Shown here: positions 22,863 to 31,560 of the stretch, in pieces
Numbering within the stretch: the first letter of the stretch is position 1
Layout of the letters: each line of letters starts with the position of its first letter
Source: a virus
Length of the DNA: 51,778 nt
Direction: 5' to 3' (one strand)
IMG/VR virus record: IMGVR_UViG_3300023184_000172
Coordinates: 1 to 51,778 of that record
Position numbers and translations under genes: made by a program
Notes under the pieces: model-generated
The model's input: only the letters and a program-made list of their open reading frames with translations
Databases searched by the model: none
Told to the model about the DNA's origin: nothing

Positions 22863-22892
22863 ATAGGGGTATTTTTTAATTACCCCTATTGT
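22863..22892 (-). terminator. Intrinsic terminator
   Basis: AATAGGGGTA and TACCCCTATT form a 10-bp stem around an AT-rich loop, followed by TTTTTG on the minus strand. It closes the operon that ends at 22911. Confidence 0.85.
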
Positions 22893-22910
22893 TAATATAA
22901 ATATATAATA

Positions 22911-23249
22911 TTATTCAGTTACTTCTTCTACTGGAATTTCTACAACTGGTCCAACACCTGTCTCATGTACATCATCTGCATGCTCACCATTCACATCTTT
23001 ATCCCAAACAAAACAATATCCAGGGTTTGCTACTGATGCTGCTGATGCTTTTACTTTATCATTTGGAGTGATAACTAAGTATCTGTCGGTTTCAAACTCA
23101 TCCATACTTAACACAGCTGCTGTGAATATAGTTCCATCTTCATTTACTAATGTAACACCAACTTGTCCAGCTTGATACAATGCTTCATTTGCATCTGATA
23201 ATTCTCTGAATCCAGCGTATTTAACTTCTCTTGTTATTAATTCTGACAT
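22911..23249 (-). CDS. Hypothetical acidic protein with SD site, 112 aa
   Basis: Compact, with VKYAGFRELSDANEALYQAG, then GVTLVNEDGTIFTAAVLSMD and YCFVWDKDV. It ends in an acidic, Val/Pro-rich tail. It has a good AAAGGAG Shine-Dalgarno sequence 7 bases from the ATG, and more Gly, Ala and Val than its neighbours. This suggests an abundant, perhaps virion, protein. No family recognised. Confidence 0.75.
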   Translation of the reverse strand: MSELITREVKYAGFRELSDANEALYQAGQVGVTLVNEDGTIFTAAVLSMDEFETDRYLVITPNDKVKASAASVANPGYCFVWDKDVNGEHADDVHETGVGPVVEIPVEEVTE

Positions 23250-23252
23250 TTT

Positions 23253-24047
23253 TTAATCTCCTTTTTCTTTTATATAAGTATTATGTTTTATGTAATTAAG
23301 TATGTTTTTGGCTATAAATTTATGTCCAATTTCTCCAAAATGTGAATCTTTTACTATTTTATTAGTTTCAAATTCAATAATCAAATCAGTATTCCAATCT
23401 ATATGATTACTACATTCATATGCCGTTTCTACAATACCCCTATCACATTCAAATTTAATTAAATTAGAAAAATCTAATATAGATGTATTTTCTTTTATAC
23501 ATTGCTCTATATTTGGATAACTCCATAAAAATACATTCTTAGTTATATTACTTTTAATGTAACTTAATAGTGATAATATCATTACAACTGAATTTATTGA
23601 TAACCAATCTTCGAAATCTAAATGTGCCATATAAAACTGGCGATATTTATCATTATCATATTTTAAACCGCCACCCGCTTGAAATGCAGTAGTTTCCCAT
23701 TTTCCTTCATTATTTTTATATGGAACTTCAAATCTATGGTAATGTGTTAATTGAAATAATACAACATCATTCTCTTTTATATTTGGTAGGTCTTTTAATA
23801 GTTTTTTAAATTGTTGTGAATTACTATCCCCACCTTCTGCTCTCAGAATCCAATCTAACTTTAATTCATCTGCTATTATTTCAAAAAATGGAATTCCCTT
23901 TCTACCCAACCATTTGGTATATTCGGTTTCCATAAAATTAATATCACCTTTTATTCTCGGTAATCCTGGATCTTCAAAGTGTGAATATCCTAATAGATTG
24001 CCGGCACTATGTGAACATCCAAATATCCAAAGATTATTTTGTTCCAT
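23253..24047 (-). CDS. SGNH-hydrolase-like protein, 264 aa
   Basis: Block I is LWIFGCSHSAGN, the Gly/Asn block LRAEGGDSNSQQF, and block V DSHFGEIGHKFIAKNI with the D-x-x-x-x-x-x-GH pattern. NDVVLFQLTHYHRF matches the strand before block III. It overlaps its paralogue upstream by 14 bases, so the pair arose by tandem duplication. No signal peptide. The substrate is unknown. Confidence 0.8.
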   Translation of the reverse strand: MEQNNLWIFGCSHSAGNLLGYSHFEDPGLPRIKGDINFMETEYTKWLGRKGIPFFEIIADELKLDWILRAEGGDSNSQQFKKLLKDLPNIKENDVVLFQLTHYHRFEVPYKNNEGKWETTAFQAGGGLKYDNDKYRQFYMAHLDFEDWLSINSVVMILSLLSYIKSNITKNVFLWSYPNIEQCIKENTSILDFSNLIKFECDRGIVETAYECSNHIDWNTDLIIEFETNKIVKDSHFGEIGHKFIAKNILNYIKHNTYIKEKGD

Positions 24048-24765
24048 TTTTAAAATGTTTTATTATATAATCTGCCCAAAGTTTATGACCAGGCTCACCA
24101 AAATGCCCATCGGGAACCTCACCATTTGTTTCTTGTGCCAAAGCCATTTTATTATCAAACATAAAAGAACTAAATTTAGTATATTCTGCAGGCATTAAAA
24201 ATATATTTTCATTATCTATTTCTATTAAATCATTATCATGTGTCCATATACATACATTATCACATAATAAATTTAATAAATACTTTATTGCTTTAATTTG
24301 TCGGATTAATCTATCTTTGAATACTTTATTATTTCTATTTAGTATGACGCCCAACAATCCACTTTTATTTAAGCCATGTATTTCAAATATATCATCCGGT
24401 GTTGTTGATATACTACCTATATTAGTTGGTTGTAATATATCATTTATCAGTAAATCAAATCTTTCAAAGTAAGATATTCCAATTATAATATAATCATCCT
24501 TCTTTATGTTTTCTATATTTGTAAATATATTATCAAATATCATTTCATTTGATGCACCACCTTTAGCTGTATTCACTAGTTCTAAATTGAAATGGTTAGA
24601 CACATAATCAGGATAGATTAGAATTTCTTCTCCATCCTGTTTATTTAAATATTTTCTATAAGAAAGTGTAATTGGTGAATATGGATTTTGCTTTGGTGAA
24701 CGAATACAGCCATCACCTGCGGTAAAAGAATCACCGAAACACCATAATTTATTTTGTGTAACCAT
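24034..24765 (-). CDS. SGNH-hydrolase-like protein, 243 aa
   Basis: Block I is LWCFGDSFTAGDG, the most classical GDSF form of the four paralogues. NTAKGGASNEMIFDNIF supplies the Gly/Asn block, YIIIGISYFERFDL the next strand, and DGHFGEPGHKLWADYI block V. A cytoplasmic esterase or lipase-like role is likely; substrate unknown. Confidence 0.85.
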   Translation of the reverse strand: MVTQNKLWCFGDSFTAGDGCIRSPKQNPYSPITLSYRKYLNKQDGEEILIYPDYVSNHFNLELVNTAKGGASNEMIFDNIFTNIENIKKDDYIIIGISYFERFDLLINDILQPTNIGSISTTPDDIFEIHGLNKSGLLGVILNRNNKVFKDRLIRQIKAIKYLLNLLCDNVCIWTHDNDLIEIDNENIFLMPAEYTKFSSFMFDNKMALAQETNGEVPDGHFGEPGHKLWADYIIKHFKNGTK

Positions 24766-24782
24766 TATTTAATATTAATATA

Positions 24783-25049
24783 CTACCATTCAATCAACTT
24801 AGCAATAGGCCATGCTGGATTTGAAATACCTAATAGATGTGCTTCCTCTATTAATCTTTCTTTTAATTCATCATCTTCTATATCTAGAAAATTAACATGT
24901 TCGTATTTCACTAATTCATCTTCAGCAATAGAAATTGTTGAAAATGTATTATCTTCATTTAATACAATAAGCCCAAATAATTTTGCTTCTACTAATTCTA
25001 CATTAGCAGTGTGTTCTAAAAATGGGTCAAATGCTTCTAAATTTATCAT
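24783..25049 (-). CDS. Acidic hypothetical protein, 88 aa
   Basis: The start MINLEAFDPF was chosen because it follows a typical A-rich leader. Very acidic and helical (DIEDDELKERLIEEAHLLG). It lies between SGNH and sugar-kinase genes. No family recognised. Confidence 0.7.
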   Translation of the reverse strand: MINLEAFDPFLEHTANVELVEAKLFGLIVLNEDNTFSTISIAEDELVKYEHVNFLDIEDDELKERLIEEAHLLGISNPAWPIAKLIEW

Positions 25050-25084
25050 TTTGTTTTGTTTTATATAAATATATGTTTTTATTA

Positions 25085-25816
25085 TTATAATGTAACTACA
25101 CCACGTTTTTGTACAACTTTTGTTGCACAATCATTTGCATATTCAATACTAACTTCTATACTATTTGTTTTTAAATAACTAATTACTAATGAAGCCATAA
25201 AGGTATCACCTGCACCACTTAAATCTCTAACTTCAATATCATTGTTCACCGGATATGTAATACCATCATACATTGCACCTCTCTCACTCATTGTTATAAT
25301 CAATCTATCTCGCCACATTTCGTATTCTTGTCCTTTACAATTTTCCCATTCAACTTCATTTATCTTAATGAATGTATAATTACCCATTTCTGCTGATAAT
25401 GGTTTCTTTGTATCTATAAAAGTTAATGGATGTGAATCACTAATCAATTTCAAATCTTCTAACGATAAAAATCCTTTGTCATAATCACTTACTATAACCG
25501 CATCATAATCATTGAACGGAACTCTTTTTACATCAAATGAATTACTAACCTTATCATTACTATCAATTCTGATAATCATATGATTTGCTTTTTCCTCTAC
25601 ATATCTCGTCTTTGTAATTTGTTCTTTGTTAGTAACCAATTCAACTTTCTCTGCACCCAATGATTTAAGATTTGCTACTACATTACCACTCATACCCATA
25701 TTGGTAATTGTTCTACTCGGTTCAAAGATTGGCACCGGTCCTTCAGGACATAATCTCTTACAATAACCATATACAAATACATCAGTACAACTATCACCGA
25801 TAACTAAAACTTTCAT
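25085..25816 (-). CDS. PfkB sugar kinase, heptose-kinase-like (HldE/RfaE N-domain), 243 aa
   Basis: The N-terminus reads LVIGDSCTDVFVYGYCKRLC, then PEGPVPIF, then GMSGNVVANLKSLGAE. This order is that of the kinase domain of HldE/RfaE, which phosphorylates heptose 7-phosphate in ADP-heptose synthesis. DLSGAGDTFMA (near residue 205) holds the catalytic Asp and anion hole of the PfkB family. At 243 aa it is shorter than RfaE1 (about 315 or more) and lacks the nucleotidyltransferase half, so the acceptor sugar may differ. It overlaps an SGNH gene by 4 bases. Confidence 0.85.
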   Translation of the reverse strand: MKVLVIGDSCTDVFVYGYCKRLCPEGPVPIFEPSRTITNMGMSGNVVANLKSLGAEKVELVTNKEQITKTRYVEEKANHMIIRIDSNDKVSNSFDVKRVPFNDYDAVIVSDYDKGFLSLEDLKLISDSHPLTFIDTKKPLSAEMGNYTFIKINEVEWENCKGQEYEMWRDRLIITMSERGAMYDGITYPVNNDIEVRDLSGAGDTFMASLVISYLKTNSIEVSIEYANDCATKVVQKRGVVTL

Positions 25817-26478
25817 AATAACGATTTCCTATAAGTATTAATATGTTCAAAAAAATGATTAGCCATTCGTTGATGTCCTAACTCATTAAAATGCTTATCA
25901 GGATTACTATTCGGTTGTATAATATGTTGTTCCTCTAATTGGTCTTGCCACTTTGTATAAAACGAATAGTTTGTAAATTCTTTTGTTGAATTGGGGGCGG
26001 GAATAAAATCTATAATTTCTTTGTACCTATTAAAATCTGAATGTATTTGTCCCTCTGCACTCCAATAATAAATTGGTATTTTCTTTTTACTACACCAATT
26101 GTTTACTTGCTTATTGAACCATTTGTAATTAACATTTCGCATTTCTATTAGATTATCTATAAATGTACCTTGATTTCGTATAAAGTAATTTTCTAATTCT
26201 ATTAGTTGTGCTTTTGTTGGATAAATATTATACCTATCAAAAAATGTAAATTCAAATATTACCTTATCACCCGGCTGAATTTCATCTCTCCTATCTATAA
26301 ATTGTAATATAGATACCCAATTACATTGTCCGGGACGTGCACTATTTACTAATTCTAAATCTAATTTATCTGCTAATACATAAGGCCAGCTAATTCTTAA
26401 TGTATCTTCATCTCGTGGGTTAATTAAATTCATTCCGGTTGAAAATGAACACCCAAATACCCAAAGTTTATTTTTCAT
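25813..26478 (-). CDS. SGNH-hydrolase-like protein, 221 aa
   Basis: Block I is LWVFGCSFSTGMN, the Gly/Asn block is NSARPGQCNW, and DKVIFEFTFFDRYN is the following strand. DKHFNELGHQRMANHF is block V. It shares these blocks with the SGNH proteins at 20132, 23253 and 24034, and is coupled to the PfkB gene. Confidence 0.8.
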   Translation of the reverse strand: MKNKLWVFGCSFSTGMNLINPRDEDTLRISWPYVLADKLDLELVNSARPGQCNWVSILQFIDRRDEIQPGDKVIFEFTFFDRYNIYPTKAQLIELENYFIRNQGTFIDNLIEMRNVNYKWFNKQVNNWCSKKKIPIYYWSAEGQIHSDFNRYKEIIDFIPAPNSTKEFTNYSFYTKWQDQLEEQHIIQPNSNPDKHFNELGHQRMANHFFEHINTYRKSLL

Positions 26479-26620
26479 CCTCCTCCCAATTTAAAAAATC
26501 TTCACCTTTGTAATCAGGATGATTTTCTTTCATATCATCAATACCTCTTACCCAAAAAAATGAAACGATTGCAGCCATTATAAAGCTGCAACCGATTCCT
26601 ACTACATAGCTCATTATCAT
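26468..26620 (-). CDS. Single-pass membrane micropeptide, 50 aa
   Basis: MIMSYVVGIGCSFIMAAIVS and FFWVRG form one membrane helix, followed by an acidic tail (MKENHPDYKGEDFLNWEEDE). It overlaps the SGNH gene by 11 bases. No family recognised. Confidence 0.6.
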   Translation of the reverse strand: MIMSYVVGIGCSFIMAAIVSFFWVRGIDDMKENHPDYKGEDFLNWEEDEK

Positions 26621-26623
26621 ATC

Positions 26624-27328
26624 TTATTCTTTTATTTCTATTGAACTCCAATCATTTGTATCAGTGTCCCATATCCATATTGGATTTGCTAATACATATC
26701 TAATGTTTAATAACGATGCATTCAAACTTATCATACCCTTTACCGGTACTTCGGTTTCCTCTTTAATCATTCCACCACATTCATGTATGTGTCCAAATAC
26801 GTGGACCTTAGGGTGTATGTCATTGATTCTATTAGCTAACATCTCACAACCAACATTATAGTTACCCCTCACACTTACATCAAATCTACCATATCTCGGT
26901 GTATGTGTCACTAACAAATCTACAGTTCCGTCCGTTGGAACTTTTTGCCATACTTCATCTAACTCTGCGTTTCTATGTTTCATAAATGCCCACATACCAA
27001 ATACAGGAGACCATGGACTACCATAGATACCTAATCCATCGATGTTTATAAAACTAACTTCTAAATAGGTAACTCCATAGTTATTTGCCAATAACCAATT
27101 ACGCCTATCCATTTGCTGTAATACAAAATCATGATTACCCGCAACTAATACTTTATGTTTTGCATTTTGTTTACTAAACCAATTCATAAATAAATCGGTT
27201 TCTTCAAATTCACCATAACGAGTACAATCACCACTATGCACAATAATATCTACATAGGGTAACTCACCATATAATTCAGTAATCTCAAGGTGTCTACCAT
27301 GAGTGTCACTTAAGAACATTATTTTCAT
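26624..27328 (-). CDS. Calcineurin-like metallophosphoesterase, 234 aa
   Basis: All five metal motifs are visible: MFLSDTHGRH (D-x-H), HSGDCTRYG (GD), VAGNHDFVLQ (GNHD), VTHTPRYGR (the H of motif IV) and HVFGHIHECGG (GH-x-H). The overall layout matches the MPPED/cpdA-like group. The ATG at 27328 was chosen over a TTG upstream. The substrate could be a cyclic nucleotide or phosphodiester. It sits in the surface-chemistry island. Confidence 0.9.
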   Translation of the reverse strand: MKIMFLSDTHGRHLEITELYGELPYVDIIVHSGDCTRYGEFEETDLFMNWFSKQNAKHKVLVAGNHDFVLQQMDRRNWLLANNYGVTYLEVSFINIDGLGIYGSPWSPVFGMWAFMKHRNAELDEVWQKVPTDGTVDLLVTHTPRYGRFDVSVRGNYNVGCEMLANRINDIHPKVHVFGHIHECGGMIKEETEVPVKGMISLNASLLNIRYVLANPIWIWDTDTNDWSSIEIKE

Positions 27329-28463
27329 AACCAATTAATTTTTCTATTTCTAATATTGTATTCGTAGGATTAAAACTATCAATTATAAACTTATAATTCT
27401 TTTCTAATCTTTGTTGAACACTATCTGATTCATATATTGCTTTAACTTCATCAATTGGTAATTCATTGATTCGTTTTAAAGCACCTACAAATATTTCTAT
27501 TCTTTGTGTTTCCGTTTTATTATCATCCCAACCAATTTCTAATCCAAATACATCTTCAAATGTTTCTATTCCATGTCCTCTTAATGCTGAATTAAAACCA
27601 TTACATTGTAAAGATAAGAATATATTTTTACATAACCAAGATCTAATTGTTTTTTCTGTCAATCTTAAATCATCCCCACTATCACCACTACTTTCAATAG
27701 TAAATGAAATATATGAATCTAATGAATTTATATTAATTGTATCATAAATATCATTGGTGTCCGAACTTTGTATCTGTCCTAATGCTACCGCCTCTTTATT
27801 CTCATATATAAAAAACTCATTTACAAATTGATTTAAGTATTCGGTATCAATTACTAAATCATCATTCCCACTTCTGCCACCACCCGGTCTATTTCTATAA
27901 TTAATAAATGCATCGATTGTATTAATATCACCAAACGTATCTTTTTTTATTATATTACCAAATGTATAATAACATTGGTTTAATTGAATATCTGCTTTTT
28001 TTAGCAATTCAAATATTTTAAGTCTTCGTAGATTTATAGAACGATTAAATAAATTAAACTTCTTTGTTCTATTATCTTTTATTTTATATGCTACATTTGA
28101 AAATAAGTTTGTAAATGGGTAACATCTATTTTTAAAAGATAAATCATTATCAATACTATACTTATCTAAATGCGTTGTTAAGAAATATATGTTATGATTT
28201 GTGTTTCTATTTTTTACAATTGCTTTACGTCTATGCTCATTACAATATTCATGTTTAATAAACAAAAATATATTTAATTTTATATTTGGATTTACCGATT
28301 CATTTATGTTATCAATTGTATCTAATGTAGTAAATAATACATCATTATCTTTAAGATTAGCAATATAACTAAAATCACTATATTGTAATTCTATAAGATT
28401 ATACCCAATTGATTCAAAATATTTAAAGTCTAAACCATAAATAGAATCGTAGTAAAATGTCAT
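27306..28463 (-). CDS. Glycosyltransferase-like protein (GKPF family), 385 aa
   Basis: Divergent member. The signature reads LTEKTIRSWLCKNIFLSLQ, followed by GIETFEDVFGLEIGWDD. The N-terminal half has strands such as DVLFTTLDTIDNI and LNIFLFIKHEY, like the paralogues. The Gly-Lys-Pro-Phe core is replaced by CKNIF, so activity may be lost or altered. It overlaps the metallophosphoesterase start by about 20 bases. Confidence 0.6.
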   Translation of the reverse strand: MTFYYDSIYGLDFKYFESIGYNLIELQYSDFSYIANLKDNDVLFTTLDTIDNINESVNPNIKLNIFLFIKHEYCNEHRRKAIVKNRNTNHNIYFLTTHLDKYSIDNDLSFKNRCYPFTNLFSNVAYKIKDNRTKKFNLFNRSINLRRLKIFELLKKADIQLNQCYYTFGNIIKKDTFGDINTIDAFINYRNRPGGGRSGNDDLVIDTEYLNQFVNEFFIYENKEAVALGQIQSSDTNDIYDTININSLDSYISFTIESSGDSGDDLRLTEKTIRSWLCKNIFLSLQCNGFNSALRGHGIETFEDVFGLEIGWDDNKTETQRIEIFVGALKRINELPIDEVKAIYESDSVQQRLEKNYKFIIDSFNPTNTILEIEKLIGYENNVLK

Positions 28464-28464
28464 T

Positions 28465-28662
28465 TTATAATTTTAAATCTTTAATCGTATCAACTATATC
28501 TGCTTCACTCTTATATATTTCTTTAACCTTATCTAATGCTTCATTGTATGCTAATTCAGCTATCGTTGCTGCATCATCTAATTTAATATATGAAAATGTA
28601 TCACCATCTTTGTTTTTAAGCGAAAGAAAGCCAGTTGCTTTTATTTTGTTTTGCCAATTCAT
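28465..28662 (-). CDS. Small hypothetical protein, 65 aa
   Basis: Short beta region (TGFLSLKNKDGDTFSYI) followed by an acidic helix (AATIAELAYNEALDKVKEIY). It sits 1 base from the glycosyltransferase-like gene. No family recognised. Confidence 0.7.
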   Translation of the reverse strand: MNWQNKIKATGFLSLKNKDGDTFSYIKLDDAATIAELAYNEALDKVKEIYKSEADIVDTIKDLKL

Positions 28663-28667
28663 AGGTA

Positions 28668-28838
28668 TTACTTTTTTGAATAAGTATTATCATTTGTAAG
28701 TTTCCGTAATAAATCTTGCTGACCCTTTGTAAAATTCCCTTTCTCAGTCAGGTGTTTATCTAAAGATTCTAACAATTTAAGTTTACGGGTAAAGTAATCT
28801 CTTGCTTGTTCTAATAGTAATCTATCGTATCTGCTCAT
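28668..28838 (-). CDS. Small charged helical protein, 56 aa
   Basis: MSRYDRLLLEQARDYFTRKL and KLLESLDKHLTEKGN make a probable helical hairpin; the tail is NDNTYSKK. It fits exactly between two genes. No family recognised. Confidence 0.65.
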   Translation of the reverse strand: MSRYDRLLLEQARDYFTRKLKLLESLDKHLTEKGNFTKGQQDLLRKLTNDNTYSKK

Positions 28839-28840
28839 AG

Positions 28841-30046
28841 TTATTCAAATGTATTTGTTACTGAATTATATTTCCAACGATATATTGTACCTGTCATAAC
28901 CACACCATCTAAATAATATAAATTATTCAGTTGATATAAATTTAATTTATATAACCATGCCTTTGACCCAGTTTGATATGTTATTATATTAGTTTGATTA
29001 AACGTTTTATAATTATCAGTTGTTTTATACATAATTAATTGAAATCCATTATACCAATTAACACCACTATCAATTGTTCTATTGAATAGTATTTCAGTTG
29101 TACCATCATTATCAATGTCTGCTGCTACAATATCTAATACTAATGCCCATCCGAGTGTGTTTGGCTCACATATAATTGTATTGTTACTAAAATCATTGTT
29201 GTTATTCCAAAATATAGTAGATTTAGAATATCTATCTGAATTTGGGAATCCTTCAAATCCTGTCATTATAACATCATTCTGGCCATCTTTGTTTACATCT
29301 AATATTTCAATTGTTAGATACCCCGATGCTCCATTATATTTCCAATCGGTTGTTTTAAAAGTACCATCACCATTTCCATATAAAACTTTAATACTATTTC
29401 CAGCAGTTACAATAATATCAATGTTTCCATCCTTATTTAAATCACCACTTGCCCCACCATGCCAAAAGTTTTTACCAATATCCGGTAATGTTCCTAATTT
29501 ATATTTGCCTGTTTTTTTGTCACTTAATAACAATGTATTTGTTTCACCCGGCCAATAATTATTAGTTTCATATCCATGATTACATAAAAATAAATCAGGT
29601 AAACTATCATTATTAAAATCACCTACAATTGTTTTTCTAGTTGTTTGATTACCACTATAATCAATTGGCAACATGCTATTATCACTAACATATGATTTAC
29701 CATTGTTTATAAAAACATCAGGTTTTGAATTAAACTCACCATCCGAGGTGTATGGGTAAAAAATATCTTCTAATCCATCATTATTCATGTCTACATATAC
29801 CCAACCATTATTACTATTACCATTATATTTTCCAATAGTTCTACTGCCAAGTTTTATTCTAAGTGAATCTATATTAATAAATTTCTTTGTATTTTTTAAT
29901 TCATACGATGTCTTACCATAATATATAATTTTTGGTATCTCAACCGGAGATATAACTACCTGCGTACCTGGTGTTATAACATTTGGAATTGTTTTACTAC
30001 AACTAATTAATACAATTAATATAATTCCTAATACTATATGTTTCAT
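28841..30046 (-). CDS. FG-GAP/VCBS beta-propeller lipoprotein, 401 aa
   Basis: Residues 1-17 are a lipoprotein signal (IVLISC-S lipobox), so the protein is exported and lipid-anchored. At least five FG-GAP/VCBS repeats carry calcium-loop Asp motifs: DMNNDGLEDIFYP, DFNNDSLPDLFLC, DLNKDGNIDIIVT, DVNKDGQNDVIMT and DIDNDGTTEILFN. This makes an integrin-like beta-propeller. In the infected cell it would sit on a membrane surface, where it could bind a glycan or block a receptor. A host-derived surface protein is a plausible origin. Confidence 0.9.
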   Translation of the reverse strand: MKHIVLGIILIVLISCSKTIPNVITPGTQVVISPVEIPKIIYYGKTSYELKNTKKFINIDSLRIKLGSRTIGKYNGNSNNGWVYVDMNNDGLEDIFYPYTSDGEFNSKPDVFINNGKSYVSDNSMLPIDYSGNQTTRKTIVGDFNNDSLPDLFLCNHGYETNNYWPGETNTLLLSDKKTGKYKLGTLPDIGKNFWHGGASGDLNKDGNIDIIVTAGNSIKVLYGNGDGTFKTTDWKYNGASGYLTIEILDVNKDGQNDVIMTGFEGFPNSDRYSKSTIFWNNNNDFSNNTIICEPNTLGWALVLDIVAADIDNDGTTEILFNRTIDSGVNWYNGFQLIMYKTTDNYKTFNQTNIITYQTGSKAWLYKLNLYQLNNLYYLDGVVMTGTIYRWKYNSVTNTFE

Positions 30047-30588
30047 AATATTTTTTTATTATTACGATATCTGTTATTATTATTTAACAATTCACTTGCT
30101 TTTAAATTATTAATATCTAAGTTAAGATATTCACATAATTTTTTAAGTTCGTCTTTTGTTTTAAAAATGCCTTCATATGTTATATGAAATGCATCTATAC
30201 TAACGATATTTTTATTTTGTTTAACAAATTCTTTTTCTATTCTATTTAGCTCACCCATCCTATCTGAAATCCATTTATCATTTATTTTATAGTTTGAATG
30301 ATAATCATAATTTGGTTTTTCATCACAATATAATAAACTAACTGCACTATCAAATGTATCAGTACGTGTTAATGTTAACACCTTATCAAACTTTGATATA
30401 TAATTTGGTATATCTTTAATATGATGATGTATTTCTTTAACAATAAAATTATCACTATTCAAATCAAAATCAACTGGAAAAATTGGATTGTGTAATTCGT
30501 TTATTGTTTTATACCCCAACTCCATACCCAACCATTTTAGGAATGTTGTAGAGCCACTTCTCATATTTGCAATAATTAAAATTTTCAT
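30043..30588 (-). CDS. Sulfotransferase-like protein, 181 aa
   Basis: Residues 1-20 read ILIIANMRSGSTTFLKWLG, the 5'-phosphosulfate-binding loop of PAPS-dependent sulfotransferases. KVLTLTRTDTFDSAVSLLY resembles the 3'-phosphate-binding motif (R...S). A helical C-terminal part follows. It is shorter than cellular enzymes (250 or more). It overlaps the lipoprotein gene by 4 bases, so a glycan or protein at the surface is a reasonable target by context. Confidence 0.75.
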   Translation of the reverse strand: MKILIIANMRSGSTTFLKWLGMELGYKTINELHNPIFPVDFDLNSDNFIVKEIHHHIKDIPNYISKFDKVLTLTRTDTFDSAVSLLYCDEKPNYDYHSNYKINDKWISDRMGELNRIEKEFVKQNKNIVSIDAFHITYEGIFKTKDELKKLCEYLNLDINNLKASELLNNNNRYRNNKKIL

Positions 30589-30589
30589 A

Positions 30590-30940
30590 TTAATTTTTAA
30601 CGAATAATTGAATACCTACTATTACAAATCCTAATCCTAAACATACCGCATTCTTTATTGTAAGTGTTTCTTTGAATAGGTAGTGTGACATCAATGTGAA
30701 TATAATTACACCGATACCAAATCCTAACAAACGAGAAGGCCATATTTGCCCACCAAACCCAGCTATGAATGCATTTACACTTTGTATGTAAAACCATCCT
30801 AACGGCAACGATGCTAATATAACCAACCATTGATACTTCTCATACCAACCATACTTGTAACTACCTTGTAATTGTAAAAATGTACCAATCTGTCCTAAGA
30901 TACCAAATAAGATACCTATGATTATTTTATTATAATTCAT
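30590..30940 (-). CDS. SMR/EamA-like four-helix membrane protein, 116 aa
   Basis: Four hydrophobic helices. LLGFGIGVIIFTLMSHYLFK followed by ETLTIKNAVCLGLGF is the typical end of SMR and DMT (EamA) half-transporters. The length fits SMR (100-120 aa), but the N-terminal Glu of EmrE-type pumps is not seen. It may move a lipid, sugar or small compound. It is coupled to the sulfotransferase gene. Confidence 0.65.
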   Translation of the reverse strand: MNYNKIIIGILFGILGQIGTFLQLQGSYKYGWYEKYQWLVILASLPLGWFYIQSVNAFIAGFGGQIWPSRLLGFGIGVIIFTLMSHYLFKETLTIKNAVCLGLGFVIVGIQLFVKN

Positions 30941-31559
30941 TTGTTATATATTTTCTTTTCAAGATACATTCGTAATAATCCAAAACCTCATCTTTGCCAT
31001 CTTTACTACGAACCCATTTTTGTCCAAATTCTTTTTTACATTGCTCTATTCTCTCTCTCTTTGATTTAGTTTTATCCGTATCGTTTTTATAGAATAACCA
31101 ACTTGTCCAATAATGGTCGTGATATGGGCTGTAAAATGTTAATGCTATTTGATAACCAAAGAACACAAATGATAAAACAGGATTCCATTCAAATCTATAA
31201 TCGGTATCATTCCATTTTGTTTTCCAACCCAACCCACAATAACTGAAACCTACTTTAAGTGGTACTGCAAAGTTATAGTTTTTCTTTTCTTGAAATAACT
31301 CTTCAAAAGATTTTATCTTACGAGCATGTTCAGGATTTAATTCATTCCATCTCTTTTGTGCTGCTATTTCCGATATAACCGCTGCAGTTATCAGTTTATT
31401 ATTTCCTTTAACCCATTTTCTAGGAAAGAAATAAGGAATACCTATTGCTATTTTACCGGCATAGAAACCAACTTTAAATGGTTTGAATGGTGAGTTTAAT
31501 ATTCCCAACCAACTGAAACGATTTATTAAGTATTTTAATTCAAATTTTAACTTATTCAT
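30930..31559 (-). CDS. Hypothetical aromatic-rich protein, 209 aa
   Basis: Very rich in Trp, Tyr and Phe: VGFSYCGLGWKTKWND, FVFFGYQIALTFYSPYHDHY. These are not clean transmembrane helices. The C-terminus is basic (KTKSKRERIEQCKKEF). It overlaps the SMR-like gene by 11 bases. No family recognised with confidence. Confidence 0.7.
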   Translation of the reverse strand: MNKLKFELKYLINRFSWLGILNSPFKPFKVGFYAGKIAIGIPYFFPRKWVKGNNKLITAAVISEIAAQKRWNELNPEHARKIKSFEELFQEKKNYNFAVPLKVGFSYCGLGWKTKWNDTDYRFEWNPVLSFVFFGYQIALTFYSPYHDHYWTSWLFYKNDTDKTKSKRERIEQCKKEFGQKWVRSKDGKDEVLDYYECILKRKYITNEL

Positions 31560-31560
31560 A

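Noticed and set aside
29082-29558. Plus-strand open frame of 158 codons
   Set aside because: Lies wholly antisense to the FG-GAP lipoprotein gene, which has strong domain evidence; the plus-strand product has no recognisable features.
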